Source of the DNA: Betaproteobacteria bacterium
Lineage (GTDB): Bacteria > Pseudomonadota > Gammaproteobacteria > Burkholderiales > Casimicrobiaceae
NCBI GenBank assembly: GCA_004293675.1
Contig: READ01000019.1
Span: 62,001-126,000, forward strand
DNA: 64,000 bases
Direction of reading: 5' to 3'
In this document: one piece after another, positions 27,193-35,062 of the stretch
How positions within the stretch are numbered: position 1 is the first letter of the stretch
Layout: each line of letters opens with the position of its first letter
The notes under the pieces: generated by a model
Databases searched by the model: none
Seen by the model: only the letters and a program-made list of their open reading frames with translations
Told to the model about the DNA's origin: nothing
Position numbers and translations under genes: made by a program

Positions 27193-27537
27193 CTACGCTT
27201 TCACTCTGTCAAACATCCGAACGTAATGTGCCTGCGCCAGTCCTCGCTCTTCAATAACAGAACAAATCTTATTTAGCGTCTCATTAGTGCTTTCGGCAAG
27301 CATCCGTACACCTCCAGGTGCGTACTCATCCATCACAACTACGCTGTAGCGCGTCGTGCCAAGCATCGTCTCAATAATCTTTAGAAGGCTGGCTTTAAGT
27401 CTATCGGGCTTGTCCTCGCAATCACCTAACTCGTCCTCCAGTAGGCCGACGATATGACCAACTGAGATCCAGTCATGGTTCGCAGACTCCTCGATTTCGA
27501 GAAGCACCCTCGCAATCGACGTGGTCGAAGAATGCAT
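27193..27537 (-). CDS. Putative immunity protein for the adjacent RHS toxin
   Basis: A 114-residue acidic soluble protein (MHSSTTSIARVLLEIEES...) with no recognised family. The ATG at 27537 is chosen because AAGGAG lies nine bases upstream; other in-frame starts at 27546 and 27567 are badly spaced from it. Several helices are suggested by RLKASLLKIIETMLG and ETLNKICSVIEERGL. It begins six bases after the end of an RHS C-terminal toxin reading frame, the usual place and size for a cognate immunity gene. The function is inferred from position only. Its 3' end runs into a half copy of a dispersed palindrome. Confidence 0.6.
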   Translation of the reverse strand: MHSSTTSIARVLLEIEESANHDWISVGHIVGLLEDELGDCEDKPDRLKASLLKIIETMLGTTRYSVVVMDEYAPGGVRMLAESTNETLNKICSVIEERGLAQAHYVRMFDRVKA

Positions 27538-27542
27538 ATTGT

Positions 27543-28455
27543 TCATCTCCTTAAGTGAACACGCCACTCACTCGAACCCACTGGCTTGATATCGATTGCT
27601 GGGCCGCCAAACTTTGAGTCGTTTCGATAGTGAACAACAGTACCGTCGGGCAAGCGGCGGACGATCCCGTTCAAGCCTTCGCGAGACTCAGCGACTCCTC
27701 CTACCGTGTATTGATCAAACTTGGTCTTCAACTGATCTACGGACTCGAAGTTGTAGCGCCCCTTCGAGTAACGGGTTCCACTAGCTTGAATATCCGCCTT
27801 GATTGCGTCAACAGTCATTATGACTGCGTTCGCAACCGCCTCCAATGCCTCGTTCTTCGCCTGCATCCGAACACGCGGATCATTCGAGTCAAGTCCCGAG
27901 CTGTGCGGCTGGTTGCCGCTGCGCCGCAAACCGTCTCCACCGGGGCTACCCGCGTCGCGTTTTTCCAAGTCGCGCGCATCGTTATACAACCAAGCAAACG
28001 CCCCCGTCATAGCCCCGTTGGCGAATTTCCCGCCTGCGATTACGGAGCCCACACCGCCAGCCAACACCGCGCCCTCAATCGAGCCCGACTGCAAGCCGCC
28101 TGCGGCCATTGCGCCAGTGGGGGCGTACATCTGCCGGCGGTGGCAAACATGATCGCTGCGGCGAGGAACTTTCGCGCGGCGGTTTGATGCCTTGTAAGCA
28201 AGGCGATCTGGCCCGCGGTCGCGGCGACCGATGCGGCGAAGATGAGCGGCGAGGCTTGCGCGAAGGCGATCAATGCTGTGACGATCTGCGCAACGAAATA
28301 CCCACTCGGATCGGTATAGGCCAGCGGATTGTTCATCACATCGGCATACCGGTTGTAGCTCGTGATGGCATCGGGGAATTGCACGACGATGTCGGCCGAT
28401 AGGAAGCGGCCGAGCACCGGGTCGTCGATGCGCCCGTTGTTACGGCCGCGCGGGT
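27543..28455 (-). pseudogene. RHS-repeat polymorphic toxin, C-terminal remnant, frameshifted
   Basis: From about 28450 the minus strand encodes the conserved RHS core end: GRIDDPVLGRFLSAD, SYNRYADVMNNPLAYTDPSG, then hydrophobic RHS-tail sequence up to MFATAG. At about 28130 the reading frame changes, and the continuing text (MYAPTGAMAAGGLQSGSIEG ...) is in another frame that runs to the stop at 27543. This implies a one-base indel. The last 80 residues (GRYNFESVDQLKTKF ... RLPDGTVVHYRNDSKFGGPA ... WRVHLRR) form a separate domain after the RHS core, resembling the DGT-x-V-x-R-x-S-x-x-GGP pattern of small barnase-like toxin domains; that match is tentative. The 5' part of the gene is missing: a REPIN starts at 28472. 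Confidence 0.75.
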
Positions 28456-28471
28456 GGTCTGCGCCCTCCCA

Positions 28472-28571
28472 CTGTAGGAGCGGTTCCACCGCGATAAAGG
28501 TAACGCAGCCGCGCCACCCACCGTCAAGACAGCCCCGCCATCGTGGCCATCGCGGTGGAGCCGCTCCTACA
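28472..28571. repeat. REPIN at the break point of the RHS remnant
   Basis: CTGTAGGAGCGGTTCCACCG faces CGCGGTGGAGCCGCTCCTAC across about 100 bases. The flank GCGCCCTCCCACTGTAGGAG nearly matches the one before the second REPIN at 26546-26570. The following bases (28572-28640) resemble a decayed copy of the second palindrome family, so this is a third, degenerate composite unit. The stretch up to 28699 has no gene. Confidence 0.75.
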
Positions 28572-28699
28572 CGCGCAGGCCGTAGACCGCAGGGCGGACC
28601 GCCCGCCGTGCCGCCGTCTGCCATCGGCAAGCCACTGTTGAGCCGGAGGCCCTGCTTAGCGCATAATTTTCCCTCGTTCGGCAAACACAGATTTCTCAG

Positions 28700-29095
28700 A
28701 TGAAAGACTTTAACGACGACCCGCATCTTGACGTGTGTCAAAACATTGAAGCGGTATTGATTAATTGCTATCGAACCAACGCCCAACTGACGGATGCTGT
28801 CTGTGAATTCGCTCTTCACAACGTCAAAATCGCCATCAAACAGCACTTCGGTTTTGCGCAGAATGAGCGTGTGTCGCAGACCGAAGCGGTGGCACCGATT
28901 GTTACTCGTTGCGTTGACATCGGCGTTGCGCGCATCGGCAAAATCAATGACTTGACGCTCAAAGAATTCGTAGCTCGCATCGACAAGATCAAGGCGTCCG
29001 TGCGCCGCCATTCGTACGATGGCCCGCGCGCTTACTTCGAATTCGTGTCGCCGTTTTTCCCAGGAGACGTCCCACTCATCATCAATTCAGCCTAG
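28700..29095 (+). CDS. Small conserved-looking hypothetical protein
   Basis: A 131-residue soluble protein (MKDFNDDPHLDVCQNIEAVL ...) that I do not recognise with confidence. The first half is helical (IEAVLINCYRTNAQLTDAVCEFAL) and resembles small uncharacterised bacterial proteins with an NIE-x6-YR-x6-LTD pattern. The C-terminus is FVSPFFPGDVPLIINSA. No clear ribosome-binding site precedes the ATG. The stop codon (TAG at 29093-29095) lies inside the CTAGGGA end of the dispersed element at 29092, so the repeat may have altered the original C-terminus. Confidence 0.55.
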   Translation: MKDFNDDPHLDVCQNIEAVLINCYRTNAQLTDAVCEFALHNVKIAIKQHFGFAQNERVSQTEAVAPIVTRCVDIGVARIGKINDLTLKEFVARIDKIKASVRRHSYDGPRAYFEFVSPFFPGDVPLIINSA

Positions 29096-29165
29096 GGAGA
29101 CGCTGATTAAATCCCGCGAGCAGCGCGCCTTGATCTGGGATGAAGTGCGAGCCCAACGGCCATGA
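29092..29165. mobile_element. Miniature inverted-repeat element, one end
   Basis: Starts CTAGGGAGACGCTGATTAAA and continues with CCCGCGAGCAGCGCGCCTTG, matching the right end of the complete element at 26003-26193 in inverted orientation for about 60 bases. The other end is missing. Confidence 0.65.
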
Positions 29166-29676
29166 AGACAAGCCAACGCCCTGGAGAATGAAACGTCTTG
29201 CCTGCGATCAACTGGCTTTTATCGTCCAAACAGTGGGTTGCCTCACCTCGAAAAATTTGTGTTCAGCTGCGTTAAATTTGCGAAATTTGTGTCGAAAGAC
29301 TTCTGTTGCGCTCTGCGTTTCCCAGGGCAGTCAGCGAGCGTTTTGATTCTTGTGGTCCGGTCGGGGCAAAGCCGCGAATACCGGCACTTTCTTTGACGCA
29401 GATGAACACAGATTATTTTTTGGGTTCAATGACCCGCGCTGTCAGGACGGCGAGTCGACGCAGCGTGGAATCAAACATCGTCGATACGATCAACTAACGA
29501 AAGTTAGCGGTGGCTGCGGTAGCTGCGGCTGTGGCGACTTGCATCGATCGTCAATTTTCATTGCTCGTCTTAGCGACGTTTTCTATCGTCAAGACAATGC
29601 GTTGTTTGACGTTCAATGAACCACATCCCTGGCGTGCTCGGAGAATGACTGCCAAATTTAACGTTCGAACGCTGGA
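29166..29676. other. Intergenic region with degenerate repeats
   Basis: No convincing gene in about 510 bases. A degenerate GACGCAGAT-type block lies at about 29390-29425 (TTGACGCAGATGAACACAGA) and a related TTTGTG-rich decayed block at about 29245-29305. Open frames here are short, lack ribosome-binding sites and overlap repeats. Confidence 0.5.
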
Positions 29677-30234
29677 TTAAATCAATCGACCGCCGCGTTG
29701 ACGAATTTTCTTGGTGCCCAGAAGTTCGCCCGCCACTGCGCCCAGGCCTTGCCGAGCGTGTGCGTGGGTGATGGCGGTGGCCAGCGCATCGGCGGCGTCG
29801 GCTTGCGGTGTCGCGGCGAGTTTTAGCAAGCGCTTGACCATTTCCTGCACCTGCTCTTTGGCGGCTTTGCCGTGCCCGACCACCGATTGCTTGACCTGCA
29901 GTGCGGTGTATTCGAACACTGTTGCGCCGGAGAGCACAGCGGCGGTGATCGCCGCCCCACGGGCCTGTCCGAGCAGTAGCGTTGATTGCGGATTGACGTT
30001 GACGAATACTTTTTCGACCGCCACATCGTCTGGCTTGTGATGCCCGATGATCGATTGAATATCCTGCGCGATGGTGAACAGGCGCTCGGGGAGCGTTTCC
30101 TTTTCGTTGGATTTGATGCAGCCGCTGGCCACATAAGCGAGCTGGCTGCCCGTGATTTGAATCACGCCGAAGCCCGTCACACGGAGCCCCGGATCAATGC
30201 CCAAAATAATGCGTGGCGTTGCGCTGGCTTTCAC
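29677..30234 (-). CDS. ruvC: Crossover junction endodeoxyribonuclease RuvC
   Basis: A 185-residue Holliday junction resolvase acting with RuvAB in recombinational repair. The acidic catalytic residues are visible in [13 protein letters not shown] (Asp near 14), [13 protein letters not shown] (Glu near 74) and the [10 protein letters not shown] segment (two Asp near 145). Length is normal. ruvA and ruvB are not beside it in this window, so it is a stand-alone copy or a rearranged locus. A dispersed miniature element (30253-30370) separates it from ybjQ. Confidence 0.96.
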   Translation of the reverse strand: MKASATPRIILGIDPGLRVTGFGVIQITGSQLAYVASGCIKSNEKETLPERLFTIAQDIQSIIGHHKPDDVAVEKVFVNVNPQSTLLLGQARGAAITAAVLSGATVFEYTALQVKQSVVGHGKAAKEQVQEMVKRLLKLAATPQADAADALATAITHAHARQGLGAVAGELLGTKKIRQRGGRLI

Positions 30235-30252
30235 CGTTTCGGCGCGCGAGCG

Positions 30253-30370
30253 AATCTAGGGAAACACTGATTAAATCGCCACCGGCATCGCATCCTTGTT
30301 TTGGGCGAACTACTTCGCCGAAAATACTCGTAATAGCCCGCTATTACTGCGTTTTTCGGCTCGTAGCTCG
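30253..30370. mobile_element. Miniature inverted-repeat element, partial copy
   Basis: Begins CTAGGGAAACACTGATTAAA and shares CATCGCATCCTTG and GAAAATACTCG-type interior blocks with the complete element at 26003-26193. The right end is missing or diverged near the ybjQ stop codon at 30373. Confidence 0.65.
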
Positions 30371-30372
30371 AT

Positions 30373-30726
30373 TCACCCAATTTTCACTGCGGTGCCGCTG
30401 ACCGCCACCATCATCATGCCGTTGGTTTCACCGAGCACTTCGTAATCGAAATCGATGCCGATGACGCCGTTGGCACCGAGCTCTTTGGCGGACGCGATCA
30501 AATCATCGATGGCAGCGTCACGTGCGCTTTTGAGTGAGCGCTCATAACCACTGGCGCGCCCGCCGACCACGTCGCGAACCGACGCGAACATGTCACGAAA
30601 AATGTTGGCGCCGATGATGGCCTCGCCATTGACCACGCCCAGGTATTGCGTGATGCCTACATCGTCTTTCGACGGCGTGACCGTAGCCAAAAAAAATCCG
30701 CTGTCTTTGCTCGAAAACCAACCCAT
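30373..30726 (-). CDS. YbjQ family protein (UPF0145)
   Basis: A 117-residue cytoplasmic protein of the YbjQ family, whose members form pentamers of unknown function. The conserved stretches IGANIFRDMFASVRDVVGGR, RDAAIDDLIASAKELGANG and VIGIDFDYEVLG are all present. The ATG at 30726 (MGWFSSKDSGF) is chosen over an upstream in-frame start that overlaps yebC. It ends in a beta strand (MMMVAVSGTAVKIG). It lies 13 bases downstream of yebC and is likely co-transcribed. Confidence 0.85.
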   Translation of the reverse strand: MGWFSSKDSGFFLATVTPSKDDVGITQYLGVVNGEAIIGANIFRDMFASVRDVVGGRASGYERSLKSARDAAIDDLIASAKELGANGVIGIDFDYEVLGETNGMMMVAVSGTAVKIG

Positions 30727-30739
30727 ATCGTGCTCCTGA

Positions 30740-31465
30740 TTATTGATCCATCGTGGCTGAGGTGAACACATCCTGCACGTCGTCGAGCGCTTCTAGCGCG
30801 TCGAGAAGTTTTTGCATCTTCACGGCATCCTCGCCTGAAAACGCAACTTCATTTTGCGCCTTCATCGTGACTTCGCCGTGCTCCGAAGGAAATCCGGCTT
30901 TGATGAGCGATTCTTTGACGGCCACAAAGTCATAGGGGCCAGTGATGACTTCAATAGATCCGTCTTCGTTAGTGGTCACATCCTGTGCGCCGGCGTCGAG
31001 CGCTGCTTCCATCAGCGCGTCTTCGTTGGTGCCCGGCGCAAACAGTAGCGTTCCGCAATGCTTGAACAGGAACGCGACTGAGCCGTCGGTGCCCATGTTG
31101 CCGCCGTTTTTGCTGAATGCGTGGCGCACCTCGGCAACCGTTCGCGTGTGATTGTCCGTCAAACAATCGACCATCACCGCCGCGCCATTGATACCGTAGC
31201 CCTCGTAGCGAACCTCTTGGTAATCGGCACCACCGGTTTCGCCCGCGCCGCGTTTGATCGCTCGCTCAATCGTGTCTTTGGTGATGTTGGCGCCGTAGCC
31301 TTTGTCCACCGCCAAACGTAGTCGCGGATTGCCCTCAAGGCTGCTGCCGCCCATCTTTGCGGCGACGGTAATCTCACGAATCAATCGTGTGGCGATCTTT
31401 CCCTTTTTGGCATCCTGCCGCCCTTTGCGGTGTTGGATATTTGCCCATGCACTGTGTCCGGCCAT
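30740..31465 (-). CDS. yebC: YebC/PmpR family transcription/translation factor
   Basis: A 241-residue YebC family protein. The N-terminus [20 protein letters not shown] is diagnostic, and the three YebC domains are complete (the middle domain around [14 protein letters not shown], the end [14 protein letters not shown]). The family was annotated as DNA-binding regulators; recent work on some members ties them to translation through proline runs. That would be relevant here because the TonB in this window has 14 consecutive prolines. In many proteobacteria yebC is next to ruvC, as it nearly is here. Confidence 0.95.
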   Translation of the reverse strand: MAGHSAWANIQHRKGRQDAKKGKIATRLIREITVAAKMGGSSLEGNPRLRLAVDKGYGANITKDTIERAIKRGAGETGGADYQEVRYEGYGINGAAVMVDCLTDNHTRTVAEVRHAFSKNGGNMGTDGSVAFLFKHCGTLLFAPGTNEDALMEAALDAGAQDVTTNEDGSIEVITGPYDFVAVKESLIKAGFPSEHGEVTMKAQNEVAFSGEDAVKMQKLLDALEALDDVQDVFTSATMDQ

Positions 31466-31536
31466 AATGAATCCTCAGTCGCTCTGGGCGCAGACGCGCA
31501 GGGCGATGTGTAGCTAGTGGTATCGATCCAGCTATT

Positions 31537-32181
31537 TTAGTGAGCCGAGGCTGCGGCGTCGCCCTGTCCACGCGCAATCAATTGACTGATTGTTTTTAGG
31601 CGAAGTAACGGATCGTTGATTTCGAGCAGCGCTTGCTTGATGGCCGGGGGAACGCGCAGAATTTCAGTCCAGCGTGAACCGACCCAGGTTGCATCGTCGA
31701 GGCGAAACGGCGGCGCGAAGCGCGCCTCTCCTACGCCTTCGACAATCGGTTTGAGTAGCTCGGCGAGCTGGGCGTACTCTGGCGGCAAGGCGATCTCGGG
31801 CTCTGCATCAATCCAGCGCACGCGCGCTTTGTGCAAACCGTTTTCGGACTTCTTCGTTGCGGTAATTTCGAAGCGTTGCTGGCCGACTACGTCGAGCACA
31901 AAAATGTTGGGGGCTGGGGCATCGAAGCTTGAAACGCTCACTGATGTCCCTACCTTCGCAAAGCTCTGCTCGTGACTGCCTTCGTTACCCGCAGAGAGCG
32001 TAACCACGCCGAAGGGCTCACCGGATGTGATGCAGCGCTTTGCCAGCTCGTAATAGCGCTGCTCAAAGACCTTTAACGACAATCGACCGCCGGGGAAAAC
32101 GGTGGTCGAGAGCGGAAACAGCGAAAGCGTTTCGGCGCGCTCGGTTGCCGCGTCTTGTTTCTTACCAAAAAACGAAAAAAT
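31537..32181 (-). CDS. Lon substrate-binding (N-terminal) domain protein with probable ATT start
   Basis: A stand-alone LON N-terminal domain protein (about 214 residues). Conserved family text begins LSLFPLSTTVFPGGRLSLKV, yet no ATG, GTG or TTG lies in frame upstream of it: the frame is open to a stop at 32200. The best start is ATT at 32181 (KIFSFFGKKQ would precede), with GGAG seven bases upstream. The TTG at 32082 would remove the first conserved strand. The C-terminal part (LKTISQLIARGQGDAAASAH) is helical. The family binds hydrophobic peptide segments in Lon; the role of the free domain is unknown. It starts about 30 bases after rapZ, so it is probably the last gene of the rpoN operon. 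Confidence 0.8.
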   Translation of the reverse strand: MFSFFGKKQDAATERAETLSLFPLSTTVFPGGRLSLKVFEQRYYELAKRCITSGEPFGVVTLSAGNEGSHEQSFAKVGTSVSVSSFDAPAPNIFVLDVVGQQRFEITATKKSENGLHKARVRWIDAEPEIALPPEYAQLAELLKPIVEGVGEARFAPPFRLDDATWVGSRWTEILRVPPAIKQALLEINDPLLRLKTISQLIARGQGDAAASAH

Positions 32182-32212
32182 TTTGAAGCTCCGTCGGAAT
32201 CAAACTTGGGGG

Positions 32213-33106
32213 TTAGAGTGCAGCCACCGGATGTTCACGATCATGTCGTAACACGCGCCAGTCGGCTTTGAGCGCGGCATACAACGCGCCCGCTACATAC
32301 ACCGAGCGATGCTGACCGCCCGTGCAGCCAATGGCAATATGGACGCGAGCTCGATTGTCATGGGCAAAGCGCGGTAGCGTTTCGCGCAAAAAGGACAGTA
32401 TCGAGTGTACGAGCGCGGCCGTTTCCGCGCGCGCCTCGAGAAAGTCAATGACTGGCACGTCACGACCCGTGAGCGTCGCCAGGCTAGGTTCGTAATAAGG
32501 ATTGGGCAAGATTCGCGCATCGAACACCAAATCGGCATCCGGTGGAATACCACTTCGATACGCAAATGACGAGATCACCAGCAGAGGCGAACCGTCGGAT
32601 TGTGCGAGCGACAACGCAAATTCTTTGACTCGAAGGCGCAGCAAATGCGCGCTGGTCGCGGTGGTATCGAGCTCAAACGCCGCATCGCTAACCTCGCGGA
32701 TACGGCTGCGCTCCTCTGCAATCGCTTCGCGCAGCGTGCGCTGATCGCTTGCGAACGGATGCTTTCTGCGCGTTTCAGCAAAGCGACGGGTGAGCGTAGC
32801 GTCGTCCGCATCCAAGCGAAGCACTCGTACCGTAAGCGCGTGAAACTCGACATTCAGCGCCGATTGAGCGGACGCGAAATCGTCGATAAAACTCGGTTGC
32901 TGCGCATTGACCGCGATGGCGAGCGGCTGCGAATAGCTTGTCATCAGGCTGCGCACCGTCGCCAGCAACAACGAACTGGGAAGGTTATTCACCACCGCAA
33001 AGCCGGAGTCCTCGAGCGCGCCCAGTGCAACGTTTTTGCCGGCACCCGAGACACCCAACACGAGCACCAAGACAGTTGCGCGCTGATCAGCAGCGGAAGT
33101 GTTCAC
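32213..33106 (-). CDS. rapZ: RNase adapter protein RapZ
   Basis: A 297-residue RapZ (YvcJ family). It binds nucleotides and, in enterobacteria, directs RNase E to GlmZ. The P-loop is GVSGAGKN (residues 18-25): the usual Ser or Thr after Lys is Asn. The second conserved block LEDSGFAVVNNLP follows, and the C-terminal domain has the strongly conserved IGCTGGQHRSVYVA and RDVPVIDFLE. Everything but the P-loop Ser/Thr is as expected. The start overlaps the hprK stop by four bases, so the two are translationally coupled. Confidence 0.94.
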   Translation of the reverse strand: MNTSAADQRATVLVLVLGVSGAGKNVALGALEDSGFAVVNNLPSSLLLATVRSLMTSYSQPLAIAVNAQQPSFIDDFASAQSALNVEFHALTVRVLRLDADDATLTRRFAETRRKHPFASDQRTLREAIAEERSRIREVSDAAFELDTTATSAHLLRLRVKEFALSLAQSDGSPLLVISSFAYRSGIPPDADLVFDARILPNPYYEPSLATLTGRDVPVIDFLEARAETAALVHSILSFLRETLPRFAHDNRARVHIAIGCTGGQHRSVYVAGALYAALKADWRVLRHDREHPVAAL

Positions 33107-34044
33107 TCACCTTGTTCCATCAGGCGAGCTTGGCGTTCAATGAATTCGCGCGTCGAATCAATGCCACGCAAGTTAAGCACGAAATTGCGAACCGCTGTTT
33201 CAACCAGCACGGCAAGGTTTCGACCTGCGGCCACTGGAATCACCACTTTCCGAATCTGCACACCCAGCACTTCTTGGTACGAAGCGTTAACGCTCATCCG
33301 GTCAAGGCGTTTGAATTGCTCGTCAGTGTGATCTTCGAGATGAACAATCAATTTGAGCGACTTTCGAGGGCGCACGGCCGTTTCACCGAACGTCGTTCGG
33401 ATATTCAAAATGCCGATGCCGCGAACCTCAAGAAAATCTTTAAGCACGTCTGGGCAACGGCCTTCGACAAGCTCGGGCGACACGCGATAAAGCTCAACAA
33501 TGTCATCGGCAATCAGTCCGTGCCCGCGACTAATGAGCTCAAGCGCTAACTCGCTCTTTCCGATGGCTGAGGCACCGGTAATGAGCACGCCCATCTCGAG
33601 TACATCAAGAAAAACGCCATGCAAGGTGGTGCTCGCTGCGAGCAAGCGCGAGAGGTACAGACGCAATACATCCACCACATGCGGGCTCGGATGCTCGCAT
33701 GTGAGTAGCGGCACCTTTAAGCGATTGCACGGCGCGAGCATGTACTCAGGCGCATCGCCTACGCCACAGAGCAGCACAGCGCCCAGCTCTTCAACCAACA
33801 GCCGTGAAAAAGTCGCGCCCTGTTCGCTCGTGGACAGTGTGTTTAGATACGCAATCTCCGCCGGGCCCACGACTTGAACCCGAAACGGATGAATGAAATT
33901 CATGTGACCGACCAAGCCGACGTGGGCTTGTGTTGTGGTGTCGCGCGAAAGCACGCGACCGCCACCATCGATTCCGGCAACCCAGCTCAGACCTAGCCGG
34001 TCAAGATTGTCAGCGACGAGCTTTGATATTTCAACGGTACGCAC
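33103..34044 (-). CDS. hprK: HPr kinase/phosphorylase
   Basis: A 313-residue HprK/P. The Walker A is GASAIGKSELAL (about 157-168) and the capsid/phosphorylase loop region is around RGIGILNIRTTFGETAV. The protein phosphorylates HPr on Ser at the expense of ATP and reverses the reaction. In betaproteobacteria it occurs beside ptsN and rapZ, as here, and links the PTS to nitrogen and envelope control. ptsH and ptsI are not in the window. Confidence 0.95.
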   Translation of the reverse strand: MRTVEISKLVADNLDRLGLSWVAGIDGGGRVLSRDTTTQAHVGLVGHMNFIHPFRVQVVGPAEIAYLNTLSTSEQGATFSRLLVEELGAVLLCGVGDAPEYMLAPCNRLKVPLLTCEHPSPHVVDVLRLYLSRLLAASTTLHGVFLDVLEMGVLITGASAIGKSELALELISRGHGLIADDIVELYRVSPELVEGRCPDVLKDFLEVRGIGILNIRTTFGETAVRPRKSLKLIVHLEDHTDEQFKRLDRMSVNASYQEVLGVQIRKVVIPVAAGRNLAVLVETAVRNFVLNLRGIDSTREFIERQARLMEQGE

Positions 34045-34062
34045 GAAACGCCTTTACTAGCG

Positions 34063-34518
34063 CTAAAGACTTGGGTTGCTGAACAGTGCGTGAACTGTGT
34101 GCGGATCGTTGGCCGCGGTGAGCGCATCGCGGAAGCTACGGCTCGAAAAGCGCTGTGCGAGCTCGGAGAGGATTTGCAAGTGCGCGTCAGTGGCAGCTTC
34201 CGGAACAAGCAGCACAAACACATCACGGACAGGCAATCCATCGGGAGACTGAAAAGCGATGGGTTGCTTGGGTCGAGCGAAATAACCGATGGATCGCTCA
34301 AGGCCACGGATGCGACCATGGGGAATGGCGATGCCTTGGCCAAGTCCTGTAGAGCCCAATTTTTCGCGCGCCAGAAGGCTGTCAATCGTGACCGTGGGCA
34401 CCAAATCGTAGCGAAGCTCGGACTCGAGCGCGATCAATTCAAACAACCGACGCTTGTTGCTGACATCTAAGTCGAGCAACACATTTTCGGGCGCTAGAAG
34501 ATCGGCGAGTAACGACAC
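34063..34518 (-). CDS. ptsN: Nitrogen PTS enzyme IIA (PtsN)
   Basis: About 151 residues from the GTG at 34518. The fold starts with VSLLADLLAPENVLLDLDV, and the phosphorylated histidine is in GIAIPHGRI (about His67), close to His73 of E. coli PtsN. A longer frame from a GTG at 34632 would add 38 residues without family similarity, so the shorter form is preferred; neither start has a good ribosome-binding site. PtsN receives phosphate from NPr/PtsP and regulates potassium uptake and other processes. It is 18 bases before hprK. Confidence 0.88.
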   Translation of the reverse strand: MSLLADLLAPENVLLDLDVSNKRRLFELIALESELRYDLVPTVTIDSLLAREKLGSTGLGQGIAIPHGRIRGLERSIGYFARPKQPIAFQSPDGLPVRDVFVLLVPEAATDAHLQILSELAQRFSSRSFRDALTAANDPHTVHALFSNPSL

Positions 34519-34661
34519 AATGAAATCAGTTCGCGGTGCGAATACAGCGTTTAAACGTAAGATGAGATTGTATCGCGCCGCAACATTGGCGGCGAGCAAG
34601 ACGCCAAGTTGCCAAGCGGCAACGACCGACACGAAACCGCATCGGCCGAGCGCCCGTCGAG

Positions 34662-34988
34662 TTAGTTCAAATCAAGGCGCTTGCGCTCAAAACCTTGATC
34701 GCGGTGAACTTGCAGCTTTTCCTTGTGTCGCACGACTTGACGATCTAGACGATCAGCCAACTCGTCAATCGCAGCGTAGAGGCTTTCCCCTTCGGACGCG
34801 GCGTGAATCTCTCGCCCGCTCACATGCACATTGGCTTCCACTTTCTGTCGCAACTTTTCCACCGACATGACGACATTGATGTCGATCACGTGATCGAAAT
34901 GGCGATTAACGCGGTCTAGTTTCGCAACCACGTAGGTGCGAAGTGCGTCAGTTACAGCGACATGGTGGCCAGTGATGTGCAGATTCAT
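34662..34988 (-). CDS. hpf: Ribosome hibernation promoting factor
   Basis: A 108-residue short-type HPF/YhbH. The N-terminus MNLHITGHHVAVTDALRTYV and the helix ESLYAAIDELADRLDRQVVR are diagnostic. It lacks the extra C-terminal domain of long HPF. It binds 30S/100S ribosomes in stationary phase. Its place directly after rpoN is conserved in proteobacteria, where the gene was first noted as a modulator of sigma-54. Confidence 0.95.
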   Translation of the reverse strand: MNLHITGHHVAVTDALRTYVVAKLDRVNRHFDHVIDINVVMSVEKLRQKVEANVHVSGREIHAASEGESLYAAIDELADRLDRQVVRHKEKLQVHRDQGFERKRLDLN

Positions 34989-35062
34989 GAAACGTACCCT
35001 TAGAAAAATGGATAAGTGTCGGCTCGGTGCTGACGATCATGGGGTTGAGATTCAAGTCAACT

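Noticed and set aside
28040-29011. A single 323-codon minus-strand gene covering the RHS core end and the region to 29011
   Set aside because: Only the C-terminal part is RHS-like. The N-terminal half is antisense to the small gene at 28700 and reads through a REPIN, so it is a chance fusion of frames.
29306-29619. Short plus-strand frames between the small hypothetical gene and ruvC
   Set aside because: They overlap degenerate repeats, lack ribosome-binding sites and have no protein-like pattern.
34519-34632. N-terminal extension of PtsN from a GTG at 34632
   Set aside because: It adds 38 residues before the conserved start of the fold and has no good ribosome-binding site.
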